Shown here: positions 33,007 through 44,341 of the stretch, piece by piece | Numbering within the stretch: position 1 is the stretch's first letter | Layout of the letters: each line of letters opens with the position of its first letter | Source: Mesostigma viride | Taxonomy: Eukaryota; Streptophyta; Mesostigmatophyceae; Mesostigmatales; Mesostigmataceae | Assembly: GCA_009746045.1 (NCBI GenBank) | Contig: RPFO01000078.1 | Span: forward strand, 930,516-993,015 | Direction of reading: 5' to 3' | DNA: 62,500 nucleotides | Made by a program: the position numbers and the translations under genes | The notes under the pieces: generated by a model | The model's database searches: none | What the model was told of the DNA's origin: nothing | The model's input: the letters and a program-made list of their open reading frames with translations, nothing else

Positions 33007-33716
33007 AAGAACAGAGCTACCAGCTCTGCCAAACAGACCAGTCGCATGACTGCCAGCATCCCCACAGGCCTCAAGTCTCCGCCAACACGGCATCATTGAC
33101 CCTGCAAGGATCTGAGTCTATGGACAAAGGAAATGGTCTGCAAATCACAGGCTGGCCGCATGACCCAGTTATCCCTCCAGGCCTTAAGTCTCGACCACAA
33201 AGGCGTCATCAACCCTCTTGGGAACTGAGTTCATGGGCAAGACTCACAGCCTGAACACATAACACACATCCTATCTGGGGAGGAAGTTGTCACACTACCA
33301 CAAAACTCAAAAACACAGAAAAAACACAAAATAAAACCCAAAATATACTTAAAACCAACTATTGTCTTCTCCTGGGGCTCCAGCCAGAGAAAAGACGAAC
33401 TGGTACTGGGCTCATCCTGCAACTCATGACAGAGAAAAGACCCTAGTACCATCCAAGTACAACGTCATCACAACTGGTATCAAACAAGGCAGGTGAAAGG
33501 AACAGCCGCCTTAAAGCTGAAGACTGAAAAAGTCTTGAAACAGGACTGGAACTGGAACTTGGAACTGGAAATAGCAACTGGAAGCAGATCTGGAATTGGA
33601 AAAACAACTGGAACTGGATATGCTGGTACAGGAAGTGTCTTCTAAAGAAAGGCACGTATGGCCTCAAAAGACACATAAGCAGAGAATAAGGAACCACAGT
33701 GTTGAGAGGGCTCACT
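33007..33716 (-). other. Element D interior, 3' part
   Basis: About 700 bp without a convincing gene. A run of GGAACTGGAA-type short repeats lies near 33540-33615. Element C is inserted at its right edge after TCACT. Confidence 0.5.
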
Positions 33717-34384
33717 TGTTACGTCCCAGCCCAGACACACCTAGCCTGAGCCACGTAGCGAAAGATCTACCATGCCGGAATTAGGAAGATTCAAGGTGGC
33801 CTAATGCAGATTGCGCTTCACGACTGGGGTCGTGAGATATCTGGCACCGCGGCTTGATGCCAAGCTAATTAATACACACTTATAATGGCTAGCAAGACCA
33901 ATTACAAATGGATAGTTGCCCCAGGTTTAATGTGTAGGCGTATTCGCACTTATCATTCATCAAACCAAGAGGACGAGACTCTCGTCCTCGGACCAATTTC
34001 ACCTAGGTCTGCCACTACGCTGGCAAGGGGCGCCGACATGGCGCCGACCTTCCAAAGCATGCAGTCCACACAAGATCCTCGGGTCGACATCGACCCTCGC
34101 CTACAGAATCCACGCATGAGTACAATATCTCAACTAGCTATAAAGTACGCAGCGCGGCGCGACTGCACCGGCCCCTAGAAGATACACGCATACAACAACC
34201 TAGGCCCAAAATAACTGGTCCGAATCACCCAAACTGTCATAGTTCCATACAAAAGTCCTGACCAAGGGACAATTCCCAAATTAAGTCCCGAAATGAGTCC
34301 CAAAGTCCTACGGACCATGACAACAAGTCAAACTACATAATTTATTCCATTGTTACGTCCGTCCAAAAGGGCCGGGACGTAACA
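33717..34384 (-). repeat. 3' LTR of element C
   Basis: 668 bp, matching 41458-42125. I noticed one difference, GGGCCGGG versus GGGCAGGG near the right end. It is related to, but longer than, the LTR of B. Confidence 0.95.
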
Positions 34385-34399
34385 CTCCTCCCCCCCCAC
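34385..34399 (-). promoter_or_regulatory. Polypurine tract of element C
   Basis: The minus strand reads GTGGGGGGGGAGGAG adjoining the 3' LTR. Confidence 0.85.
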
Positions 34400-34702
34400 G
34401 GGGGTCGGTAGTCCCTACCGTACAAGAGATAGAAAGGAAACAAGTAAGCTACTATAAGAGTACTATGTCCCAACCCCGGTTCACCCGCGGGTTAGTAATA
34501 CCAATTCCTCTAGAGGTCGATACACAGGACCAACCCTGACGTAGTAGCATGAAACAGGATGACAGGATCATTCCGCCATCCGTCATAAAACTCTCACAAC
34601 CATCTCAGCGACCGCCGTTGTTGACGCGCCGATCCACTGGAGCCACCTTAGGGGGCGCCACCGCGTGCCCTATCCCATCCACATAATAATGCACAGTCCA
34701 TG
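34400..34702 (-). pseudogene. 3' untranslated region and ORF3 remnant of element C
   Basis: On the minus strand about 30 codons match the ORF3 of element B around VGHVVTPPKVAPA and its Gly-Gly-Arg end (stop near 34605), with the central part deleted. The rest matches the B 3' untranslated region. Confidence 0.65.
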
Positions 34703-37700
34703 TAATCCCGCGTAACCAGTCCTGAGGTCCTGAGCAGCCTCAAACTTGATGAAATGTTGACCATAGGGGTACTATGTCCCAGCCCTTGTGCACCAACGGG
34801 CCAGTGAAACCAGGTCCCCCCAGACTTGCCACGCAAGGGCAACTCTTTATATAGCCAATCGGGACTGTCAGCAGGAGGGAATATTTTTCATGCATACAAC
34901 TTGATGATCCGGCCGACGAGGTGGCCAGTCATGTATCCCGTCCAGCCGAAACCCAGCCTTACAGCGCGACTGATGCGCGTAATCACATGACGATTAAGAA
35001 GTACTACTAGCGTCGACGACGGTGAGGCACAGCATGCAGTGCAGGCCCCATGCTCAGAAGCGAGGGCGTGCACCAGAAGAATCTGATCCATCGCCTCACT
35101 ACCGACAGTTGTACGCGTCCTCTCAAATACAGGCGCGCCGTGAGCCAACCGACCATGCAACGTGGCCGTCCCTGGCCGCCGCTGGAGTGGCTGTATAGAG
35201 GGGGAAGCCCTAGCGTGGCCGCTAGAGTGCGCCTCCCCTGCACCTGCGAACGCATGCAGGTGCCCGCAAGGCCCTAGTGTGTCCACTAGAGTGCGCCCCG
35301 CCGTCTCTATCCAGCGCAGGAAACAGTCAAAGTCGATCAACACCGGAAACTTGGATAATATGGCACGTTAAGTGCCCAAAACGAGCAGGGCCCCAGCGTG
35401 TCCACTGGAGTGCGCCCTGCCAACTCCTCCACGAAGCTGCAGTAGTTTAGGCACAACACCACTCCGGCCGACGTGCATAGACCGGAGCAGTCGCCGGTCC
35501 CCGCATTCCTTACTGCCAATGTGCCTGAACTCCACCGCAAGCGGGGGAAAACTCCTCAGCTCGCAGTCACACCCTCCGTGACACTTGCACAGCAAGAGCA
35601 CGGTTGATGTTTGCGTAGGCCCATAAGCATGTGATGCTCGAGGCCGCCGACGTGGACTGCATAGCGCCCGCAATGCCCGCACTTATATAATGCAATGGGC
35701 AGGTCGGGGAGTGACACGCCTTGCGGGAACTGCCGTATCAGTAACGTTGCCCCTGCGAGACACCGTGCTGCTCATGAAGTAGGGCCGAAACAACCCCGCA
35801 GTCCCCAACAAGAGCTCCTCGGGCTCGGTCGCGCCCAGCCCACAGGTGCTCAAGCACATACAGCGATCGTGGACCGGGGTGAATCCCGCGCACGACCGAT
35901 CACCGCCTGTCCACCCCGCTTGGATGTCTTGCCCAGGAGCCCGATTCCCGCAACAGAAACACGCCCCAAGGTATGCAGTCCCCACCGCGCGTCGCAACAT
36001 CCCCCACTCGAAGCTTGAAGGCCTCTCACCACCCCTGTACCAGTGCATGGCCATGGGGTATAGTACATTTTGAAGCCCACACAGCCCGCCCGCCATGCAC
36101 ATGGAACGCCCTGCTCTGAGTCCCTCATCCATGCAACCTCGTAGGCGCGCGGACACGAGCCACTTGCAAACCACGCTCGATCGGCCTCCACCAGTGGTGC
36201 AAGGATCGAACAACTCCACACCGGGCTCAGCCCACAGGAGGGACGCGAACACTGCGCGATGGTAGCCATGCACAGGGTCGCGGGCCGTGACTTGGTGCTC
36301 AGACTCCAGCAGCTCGATCCTGCCTGCCTCTCAGTCTCGGGTCGCCGTTACTACAGTCCCCGTGACTCGCCCTCGACGGCCCGATCCCGCACGTCCCATG
36401 TACCTCAGTGCTCTGCCATGGCTCAGCGCGCGTCAGCGCCGCGGGTCCGCTCAGAGCGGACGTACCGGCCCAATGCAGTGATACCGGGTGTTACTCGGAC
36501 ACCGGCAGTCTGCGGGGCGACAGCGCCACATCATGTGGCATCGGCACCATGCACGCGCACTGTTGAGGCGGTGAGACAATGACCGGACACCGCCACCTGC
36601 TTCTGATGCAACCACGACCGGCACCAGCGCAACCAGTGCAACCACGACCGGCTGGGTCATCCACCACTACTGCCGGCAGTACGTGCTGTCGCCATGCAAC
36701 TGCACCGTGCCCGCATATGCTTGCAGCCCCGGGGGCCCTTACTCCCGACGGTCGCGGCGGACGCGGGCGCGCCCCGCATGCACGGTTACTCGAGCCCAGG
36801 AGTGCCCTGACCCAGCTAGGCGTCGACTCAATGCCGGGGTAGCCAATTGGTTGGCTACCGACAATTCAACAAGGTGCTGTACATCTGTTTGCCGGCCGAC
36901 CACGATTCAGTACAGGCTCCGCCCTGCCTGATCGCCCAGTCGCATCGGGGTTGCAACAGCCTCCATGCACCGTGCCGTCTCCATGCACCGTGCCGCACTA
37001 GTGAAATTAATCACGTGCAGTGCACGAGAAGCCAAGCACGTCCCTCACGCGCTAGGAAGTCAGGGAGCCGTGACTCATAGCCGCCAGCCGGAAGGCTCCC
37101 TATAATAATACTTGGCCGCGTGCCATGGGACTCCGCGTCCGTTGGTCACGCGGGACGCGACGTGCAGTCAGGCCGTAGTCTGGGGTCGCTGGCACTCGCT
37201 GCCGAATCCGGCATCCCACGCGGAGATGCCTCGGTACGGACGCCTTAGTAGTAGAATCATCAAGCATCCGGTGAGCCCATGTCCAAAAAGGCCAGGACCA
37301 TGTGCACATGCGGTGCTGAGTGCCTGACGTGGTCCTCTTCGGGACGACCCGTTCAAGCCCACCACCACTGCGATTATCCCATAGAGAATATAGCATGGAG
37401 AAAATATATTATATAGAAAATAGAGAATATCGAAAATATATAATATCCGCACACTGGCGCATCGATCCCTGGCATGGCAGTAGAAGGGTCGTCGGATCCA
37501 CGCGCGGCTGCGCATCGATCCCTGGCATGGCAGTAGAAGGGTCGTCGGATCCACGCGCGGCTGCGGTGGATTCCTACATAGATGACCGGCTCGATCCAAA
37601 GCCGAACCGTGCCGATCATACAGGAGCTAGATATAATTAAGAAGAGTATGGTATCATAAAGAAGTGTAGTGGACTAGTACAAGTACTTAGTATATAAAAG

Positions 37701-37730
37701 GTAGGTATAGTAAAGAAGTATATGGTATTA
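34703..37730. other. GC-rich unrelated block in place of pol in element C
   Basis: About 3 kb with no recognised protein in any frame. It includes three to four copies of a short hairpin followed by GAGTGCGCC (35210-35408), an AT-rich patch (37375-37450) and a 53-bp direct repeat (37458-37563). Its source is unknown. It could be captured host DNA, another element, or a structural RNA region. Confidence 0.55.
37458..37563. repeat. 53-bp tandem direct repeat, two exact copies
   Basis: The unit beginning CGCATCGATCCCTGGCATGG occurs at 37458-37510 and 37511-37563 without visible change, suggesting a recent duplication. Confidence 0.95.
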
Positions 37731-37821
37731 TTAGTAGCCATCTGGTTCCATACGCTCTGCGACCCCTCCCCTTCCCCCGGGGACGACGCGTCCACGCGAT
37801 CGTCCAATTACTGCCAAGGAG

Positions 37822-38205
37822 TCAAGAAGGATGCTGGACCGCCGGGCGCTCGTGTGAAATGCTATGTGCCCTATACTCGCTGTCAGGGCACCAAAAGGAA
37901 CCATCGGGAAACCAGACCACTCGCCGGCGCACGCGAATGTCCACATCCTGCTCGTCCAAAGTCGAGCCCAATGATGATGTCCGCTGCGCCCAGCGGTGCG
38001 ATGGTCGCAGCCAGGTCGAACGGGGTGCCTTGCAGCACACCTTTGATATCTGCCAGACCGGGCGATTGGTGTTGGCGACCATCCGAGTGGGGCAGATGCA
38101 CGGCCGTCCGGTGTGGGGGCTGTGCATCAGTCCCAGCCGGCGCACCAGTGCCGCGTTGATGAAGGACATGGAAGCGCCTGTGTCGACCAAAAACTTGACA
38201 TCCAT
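37822..38205 (-). pseudogene. pol: Protease fragment of element C pol
   Basis: It starts MDVKFLVDTGASMSFINAAL, with the retropepsin triad DTG, and follows the B protease with frame changes to about its VWFPDGSFWCPDSEYRA segment. It then degrades into the foreign block. No RT is present. Confidence 0.85.
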
Positions 38206-38214
38206 GACGGTTGG

Positions 38215-38620
38215 TTGGCCGTGTCTGAATATATTATTACAATCTCATATATAAAATATCCCATTACCGCCAACGGCGTCTATGCATGGGGTCAGTGTAT
38301 GATTCCAAACACCCCCCTTACTGCTGATAGCATGATAACAGGGTGACCTGCTACTGGGCAGGACCAATGCACCCTTCGTACTACTGACATCATGATAACA
38401 GGGTGACCTGCTACTGTGCAGGACCAATGCACCCTTGGTATGTGGTACAGATGTGGGGCAAAACAGACACCCCCCCCCTTTGCCCTACACAGGTGGGCAT
38501 TCTCAGAATGGCTAAGGTGGCCAGCCACTAGGACTGGAAAAGCGCACCGGAGTGAACATATTATAAAAATATAATTATTACTTAAATATACTTATATAAT
38601 ATATATTATAGTATACTTCC
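38215..38620. other. AT-rich insertion between gag and protease in element C
   Basis: It separates gag-end and protease-start sequence that is continuous in element B. Both edges are AT-rich (ATATATAA). It holds a 60-bp tandem repeat (CATGATAACAGGGTGACC at 38331 and 38391). It may be a small non-autonomous element, but I could not define its termini. Confidence 0.5.
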
Positions 38621-38700
38621 CAGCGGCAAACTCGTAACCGGCCACTGCTGGTGACTCAAAGGTCACACGCTGTCCGGAGGCTAGTCGATGAGCCTCGATC

Positions 38701-40278
38701 TCATTGACCGCGCGCAGCACGCCCTTGGTAGAACTCATCGCTGGCGGCCGCGGCTGCTGGTGCTGAGTCGTGAACTGCCGGGCCTGCTGGCGCCCGCTCC
38801 TCCGCGTTGCGGGGCTTGTCCCTTGGGCCGGAGGAGTCCGGGCGACTGCCGAACGCCGGGCCTGAAAACCTGGGCTCGGTCTCCCCCGTGCCACGTCCAG
38901 CGTGCCTGCTACGGAGTTTGGGGCAGTCGCGCCTGAGGTGACCCACCTCAAAGCACATGAAGCAACGGGCTTTACTCGCGTCGATGGCGTTGAGGCCATG
39001 GTCAGCGTTCCCGTCCTCCAGGTCATCGGGGGAGTCCTCGTTCCCCTCGCCGTCGTGCGGGGGAGCTGGCCTGAAGAAACGGCGCACTGAGGGTGCACGC
39101 CCGCGAGCCACCACGTCGGCCACCTGTAGAAGATACCTCTGGATATTCAAGATGTCCCACTCCTCCCAAGGGACCTCAGCGTAGTGCTTGAATACCTCGT
39201 CCTGCAGCTCGGGACAGAGTGCCTCGATGAACCTGATCTTGTACTCATACCAGGTCATGTCGGTCAGATAGGCGGCGCTGGACTCAAACTTGGACAGAAA
39301 CTCGCGATATGGAGTGGTCCCCTGGCGCAGCTTGCCGAAGGCGAGTCGCTCGTGGAGCTCCGCGTCTGGGGGTATCAACTTGCGGCGCACCCGGTCCATC
39401 AGCTCCTCCACGGTTTGCGGGTACGACTGGGATGCGATGCTCTCACAGTTCAGGATGCTCACCACCGAAGGATCCATGCAGGTGTTGACAACATGCGGGA
39501 TCAGATCGCAGGTGGCAAGTTCCCAACTGTAGTGGTTGGACCAGACGGTATACTGCTGTTGCCACATGCGCCCCCATTCGTCAATCTCCCGCGGTTTCAT
39601 GTCCGCGTGCAGCTTGGGAACATTCTTGAACGTGGGCATCGGTGGGGCCTTCACCGTATTAGGCTTGGGCCCACCGACCTCCCGGTAGGCGATGGAGCCG
39701 AAGGCTGGGGGCTGCGACCGGGGGAGAGATCCGGATCTGGTCGGCGTACCGTGCGTCCGCCGCACCTGTACCGATGAGGGGTGTTCATACCCCGGGTCAT
39801 CCAATGCCACCCTGCTGAAATTCAGGTTGCTGACGACCGCAGGCGAGTGGACCATGCTGCTGTCCTGCGCCCGAGGTCGCTGCGGTTGGGGGACGTGTCG
39901 CTGCTGCTGCTGCTGCTGCTGCTGGAAACCCTGCTGCTGCTGAGAACCCTGCTGCTGCTGCTGCTGGAAACCCTGCTGCTGCTGGGAACCCTGCTGCTGC
40001 TGCTGCCGTTGCTGCTGCTGGAAACCCCCCTGGAGCATCTCCTGGCTGCGCCCGTCCCCCCCTCGTTCCAACCTGGAGTCTGGACTGTCTTCATCTGATG
40101 AATTTCTGCGGCCCTGGTCTCTGGATCGTGGGGAGCCTTCCGCAGGTCTCTCCATAACCTCACCTGTACCTGTCCCTACTTGGACGTGCGGTGGTACCTC
40201 TACCACCTCTATACCTTGCTCGTGGTTGTCTGCCTGTTCTATCTCTCTGTTGACAGGTCCTCTCCGTTTCCGTGGCAT
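38701..40278 (-). CDS. gag: gag of element C with polyglutamine and zinc knuckle
   Basis: A 525-residue open frame, the best preserved gag of the B/C family. It begins MPRKRRGPVNREIEQADNHE. Glutamine runs follow at roughly residues 105-170. The capsid core includes NTCMDPSVVSILNCESIASQ and TPYREFLSKFESSAAYL. The CCHC knuckle is CFMCFEVGHLRRDC near residue 450. Near 38740 the true frame appears to shift so that the end matches the B protein (STKGVLRAVNEIEA). The product would form particles and could package element RNA in trans. Confidence 0.9.
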   Translation of the reverse strand: MPRKRRGPVNREIEQADNHEQGIEVVEVPPHVQVGTGTGEVMERPAEGSPRSRDQGRRNSSDEDSPDSRLERGGDGRSQEMLQGGFQQQQRQQQQQGSQQQQGFQQQQQQGSQQQQGFQQQQQQQQRHVPQPQRPRAQDSSMVHSPAVVSNLNFSRVALDDPGYEHPSSVQVRRTHGTPTRSGSLPRSQPPAFGSIAYREVGGPKPNTVKAPPMPTFKNVPKLHADMKPREIDEWGRMWQQQYTVWSNHYSWELATCDLIPHVVNTCMDPSVVSILNCESIASQSYPQTVEELMDRVRRKLIPPDAELHERLAFGKLRQGTTPYREFLSKFESSAAYLTDMTWYEYKIRFIEALCPELQDEVFKHYAEVPWEEWDILNIQRYLLQVADVVARGRAPSVRRFFRPAPPHDGEGNEDSPDDLEDGNADHGLNAIDASKARCFMCFEVGHLRRDCPKLRSRHAGRGTGETEPRFSGPAFGSRPDSSGPRDKPRNAEERAPAGPAVHDSAPAAAAASDEFYQGRAARGQ

Positions 40279-40411
40279 GGTGCTCGTACCGATACCTTAC
40301 ACTGCAGGCAACACCTCCCCAGAAAGAAAGAGAGAGAGGGAGAGAGGGCAACCACGTGCTATAGATCTTATATATGTAGGACCTAGTACTATTCCCTAGT
40401 AATAATCTCCT

Positions 40412-40738
40412 CTACTGTCTGCTAGGGCCAATGGTCAACTGAGAGAAGGTAACTGTAACTGCTGTCCCCTCCCCCTGACTGCTGATCGTGGGTGGCTTGG
40501 AGCATTCACGAGTGGTGTGCATCCCCTCAGGCAATGGCATGTGTTCCCTAACAAACCTATCTGCATCTGTAATGTTATCAAACCCCTTCCACCTGGCAAT
40601 AGAGCCCTTATCCTTAATATGCTCCTCACAAGTCTTCCAGCTGTAGAATATAGCAGGTCTACCCTTATCCCCGTCGTGAGCTACTGCGTAGTAAGGAAAT
40701 CCAGACTGTCCACCCTTGTTTATTTTACGTCGTGGCAT
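40412..40738 (-). CDS. Intact hybrid-binding-domain ORF upstream of gag, element C
   Basis: 108 residues starting MPRRKINKGGQSG. Residues 15-63 carry PYYAVAHDGDKGRPAIFYSW, a CEEH helix, RWKGF and ADRFV, which follow the RNase H1 N-terminal/viroplasmin hybrid-binding domain. The tail is Ser/Thr-rich. It is the unbroken version of the ORF in element B and lies 133 bp before gag. The family assignment rests on motif pattern alone. Confidence 0.78.
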   Translation of the reverse strand: MPRRKINKGGQSGFPYYAVAHDGDKGRPAIFYSWKTCEEHIKDKGSIARWKGFDNITDADRFVREHMPLPEGMHTTRECSKPPTISSQGEGTAVTVTFSQLTIGPSRQ

Positions 40739-41440
40739 GTTACATCATAGTCTGGCAGCGGCTTGCAAGCAGGAGAGAAAGGGGAAACCCAGGCTACCTC
40801 TAATGCAGTGACCTTAAACAAACGAGGAGAGAGCACGGAGTGTAGCACAGCACACGCCCGAGCCTTCCGCAGGCACGGGCTATACGCACACACGGAGGTA
40901 AACACCGTCAACACAGTCGGCAACAGCCAGACGGTATCCACCCCCACGACCCCTTGCAGGTCAAACAACGAATGGCCGTCTCCGCGACGTCCATGGGCAC
41001 CAACAACATTTACAACCTATAGAGGGCACAACATATAACATAAACCCCCTACGCGTGCGGTCCCGGAGAGAAAGCAAGCGTCTAGAAGGATAAATCTAAA
41101 CTAGGGGACGTACCATCTTCGATGACGTTCATCCCTCCTGAGCTGGCCGCCACCCGGTGTCGTTGAAGGCAAGCCCTGGCCGCCACTTGGTGTCGTTGAA
41201 AACAGGAGAGCTGAACGCTTTCGTTGACAGCACCTCACCACAGAAATATTGCTAGCCCCGCCGAGTATCCCGGACTGGCCGCTTGCTGCCTAGGTCGTCG
41301 TTGAATCCCTTTACGGGCTGGCCGCCGACCTGTCAGCAATCGTTGAATTCCGGGACCTCTATCTACGCCAAGCACCGCCCTGGTTTCCTAATTGGCTTCC
41401 CTAACCCTCTCCGCGAGAGTTAGCTGACCTCTCCAGCACA
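40739..41440 (-). promoter_or_regulatory. 5' leader of element C with TCAACGA modules
   Basis: The minus strand repeats the B leader: several TCAACGA motifs, each near CGGCCAG (plus-strand image TCGTTGA at about 41161-41350). It contains no protein gene. Confidence 0.5.
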
Positions 41441-41456
41441 TTTCCTCCGATAACCA
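41441..41456 (-). promoter_or_regulatory. tRNA primer-binding site of element C
   Basis: The minus strand reads TGGTTATCGGAGGAAA one base after the 5' LTR, as in element B. Confidence 0.8.
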
Positions 41457-41457
41457 G

Positions 41458-42125
41458 TGTTACGTCCCAGCCCAGACACACCTAGCCTGAGCCACGTAGC
41501 GAAAGATCTACCATGCCGGAATTAGGAAGATTCAAGGTGGCCTAATGCAGATTGCGCTTCACGACTGGGGTCGTGAGATATCTGGCACCGCGGCTTGATG
41601 CCAAGCTAATTAATACACACTTATAATGGCTAGCAAGACCAATTACAAATGGATAGTTGCCCCAGGTTTAATGTGTAGGCGTATTCGCACTTATCATTCA
41701 TCAAACCAAGAGGACGAGACTCTCGTCCTCGGACCAATTTCACCTAGGTCTGCCACTACGCTGGCAAGGGGCGCCGACATGGCGCCGACCTTCCAAAGCA
41801 TGCAGTCCACACAAGATCCTCGGGTCGACATCGACCCTCGCCTACAGAATCCACGCATGAGTACAATATCTCAACTAGCTATAAAGTACGCAGCGCGGCG
41901 CGACTGCACCGGCCCCTAGAAGATACACGCATACAACAACCTAGGCCCAAAATAACTGGTCCGAATCACCCAAACTGTCATAGTTCCATACAAAAGTCCT
42001 GACCAAGGGACAATTCCCAAATTAAGTCCCGAAATGAGTCCCAAAGTCCTACGGACCATGACAACAAGTCAAACTACATAATTTATTCCATTGTTACGTC
42101 CGTCCAAAAGGGCAGGGACGTAACA
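41458..42125 (-). repeat. 5' LTR of element C
   Basis: 668 bp, partner of 33717-34384, followed by the TSD TCACT at 42126-42130. Confidence 0.95.
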
Positions 42126-42130
42126 TCACT

Positions 42131-42852
42131 CATGGAATCCGCCATGCCCATCACAGTAAGCATCATAACAGATTCTCTCTGCCTATCCCACTAGCAACAA
42201 AGACTGTGCCATATCTGCACATCCCAAACTGGATCCATAGAAAGTAGGTAGACTGCACCAAGTCCACGCGTCCAAGACAAGGTCTCCCACAACTGGATCA
42301 GTGCAAGCACGTAGTGAAAACTGATCTCCAAAATCTGGCCACCCCAGATTCTCCAACCCATCCAAATCTGGCCACTCCAGATTTTCCATCCCATGCAAAT
42401 CTGGCCACTCCAGATTCTCCATCTGAGGTCCACATTCTGGATTGCAGGTCAAACACTGGATCGGCTCCAAGAAGGAAAACTGCAGCAGGAAGACGTCTCT
42501 GGATGTCAACCACTGGAAGCAGAACTTGCTGACCAAAGCACGCTGACCACAGCTTTAATGTAGACCAGAGGCCCAGAACTGAAGGACAGAAATGTCCTTA
42601 AGGCCCTCAGTCAGGTGACCACAGCAAATCTGCCATGAAGGCACAGGTCACCAGGACAGAATGGGATCTATGAGGTAACAAAAGAAGAAACTGAAAATCC
42701 CAATCAGTTTCATAGGCAAATAGTGATGTCCATCTGCCATAGACCTCATAGATCTCCTCCCCTCTAAGACAAGACGCAGGGGGCTAGGGTGAGGGAAAGC
42801 CTGCGGCCACATCTCAACCCACAAACAAGTGGCCCTAAATGAACAAGGCACA
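42131..42852 (-). other. Element D interior between C and F, with 33-bp hairpin repeat
   Basis: No gene. Three tandem units of 33 bp (starting 42332, 42365 and 42398) each carry AATCTGG and CCAGATT with a 5-base spacer, able to form a hairpin. On the minus strand they translate as an 11-residue repeat with ENLEWPD, probably incidental. Confidence 0.6.
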
Positions 42853-42856
42853 CTCA

Positions 42857-44339
42857 TGTCACGTCCGTGATCATTTACGTCCGTGCACTCAAGAAGTTAC
42901 GCGATTGCCGTAATCAGAATCGTTACGTCCGACGTTTGGTTGGTTCCGATTCAGTATAGGCCGCAGGCTTTGTTCCTTGGGCCGGTGTAGAGCGCCGCGC
43001 CGGAAAGGCCTGAATTTCTAGAGTGACAGTCTTAGGTGACCTGACTTAGGTTCGGGCACAAGACTTTGGGGCGCAAAGCCTTGGTGGCTTGCGCAATATT
43101 CTGGTGCGTGACATTTGGCAGTTACGAATCTTTTGTATTGTCCAGACGGAATGATGTTCAGTCCATCGGACAAAGCTAGATACGCAGATCGTAGTGTGCG
43201 GTGTGCTGGCTCGCACGTGGCTGTCGAATAGACTTGCTCTGCATTTTGCTGGCAGTCTAACTGCACGTCAGGCGGCTTGCTGGCAAATGCGACAGCGCAT
43301 GGATGCCGGGATTTTTGGAGGTATTTAGGAGCACAGCAGCGGCCATGGTGGTCGTTGTTCGCTCGTTACTCTCCCTCACAACTTGGTGTTGTCGTCAAGG
43401 GGTTTAATAGTGGAACAATCCGGAGCAGCCCCCGAGAGTGGTTGCAATGAGTAATTGTCATGAGATTGGTTGACGGAAGTGATAACTGTTTGGTTTCGTC
43501 AAGATGATGTGTGTATTGTGGGCGAGACTCGGGAAGGATCCCGGTCGTCGTTGGCCAGTGAGCCATAGCTGGGGTAAGCGGGATAGGTAGACAGGATAGG
43601 GGGCGCTAAAGGACACTGCCAGCCGTAAGCCAAGCGGAGCAGTGTGGCGTCACCCGAGGCCTGCTAGGTTATCAAGAACCGCTTAGCCTTATTTGGACAG
43701 TGACGCACAAGTACGACATTATACGACTAGACAACACTTGTATTCTTGTCGATGTCTTTTGAAATTAAATGTGAATGGTTTGGTTGCTTTCCAAATATAT
43801 AAAGCATCATGGTTTTATTCTACACCTGGCTGGCTACGGAATTGCCTGTCATGAGGTCGGCGGCCAAGTATGTCCGTGACCTGCATCACACAGGATTTTA
43901 ACGAGCGAACAACCCTTGGCGGGTTCAGTTCGGCCAGCCTGGGGTTCCCCCTGCTTCACCCAGGGAAGCACAAGGAAGAGGTTATTGCTTAGCCTTCAAA
44001 AGCATCTGAAGAGGTTAGGCTTTTCCCTGTAAAAAGCCATTGAAGGGGTTATTGCTAAGCCTTTAAAAGCATGCATGTTAAGGTTGTTGCTGATCCTGGA
44101 AAAGCATCTTTGAGCAGCTGGATTTTTTTTTTCCTTTTTGCTGCTGCCTGGAATGACGCCCTCTTTGGGCTTCCTTCGGTTGTGTGAGATGCCTTTCTTT
44201 CACTTTTTGCTCTTAAGTTTTTGTGAGCTAAAGAGTGGGGGGGGAGGTGGCATATCACACACATGATTACAGCTGATAGTGGATGCATTCAAGTAGCGGT
44301 AATGATCAGTCCAGGATATAATGGCACGCAAACGCGACA
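42857..44339 (+). repeat. LTR-like unit F1, 1483 bp
   Basis: Longer copy of the pair. The extra segment contains repeated AAGCC(T/C)TNAAAAGCAT phrases near 43992-44070. It holds no protein. Confidence 0.75.
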
Positions 44340-44341
44340 GC

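Larger units (their letters stand above)
33717..42125 (-). mobile_element. Defective Ty3/gypsy element C, B-family relative
   Basis: 668-bp LTRs with TSD TCACT (33712-33716 and 42126-42130), minus strand. It keeps the primer site, the TCAACGA leader, the hybrid-binding-domain ORF, gag and the first part of the protease. RT, RNase H and integrase are missing. A GC-rich block of about 3 kb of unrelated DNA (34703-37730) stands in their place, followed by a scrap of ORF3, the 3' untranslated region and the polypurine tract. It could move only with help from a B-type pol. Confidence 0.93.

Noticed and set aside
34888-36273. Several minus-strand frames of 130-200 codons in the GC-rich block of C
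   Set aside because: They overlap in different frames, show no domain, and are expected by chance at this GC content.
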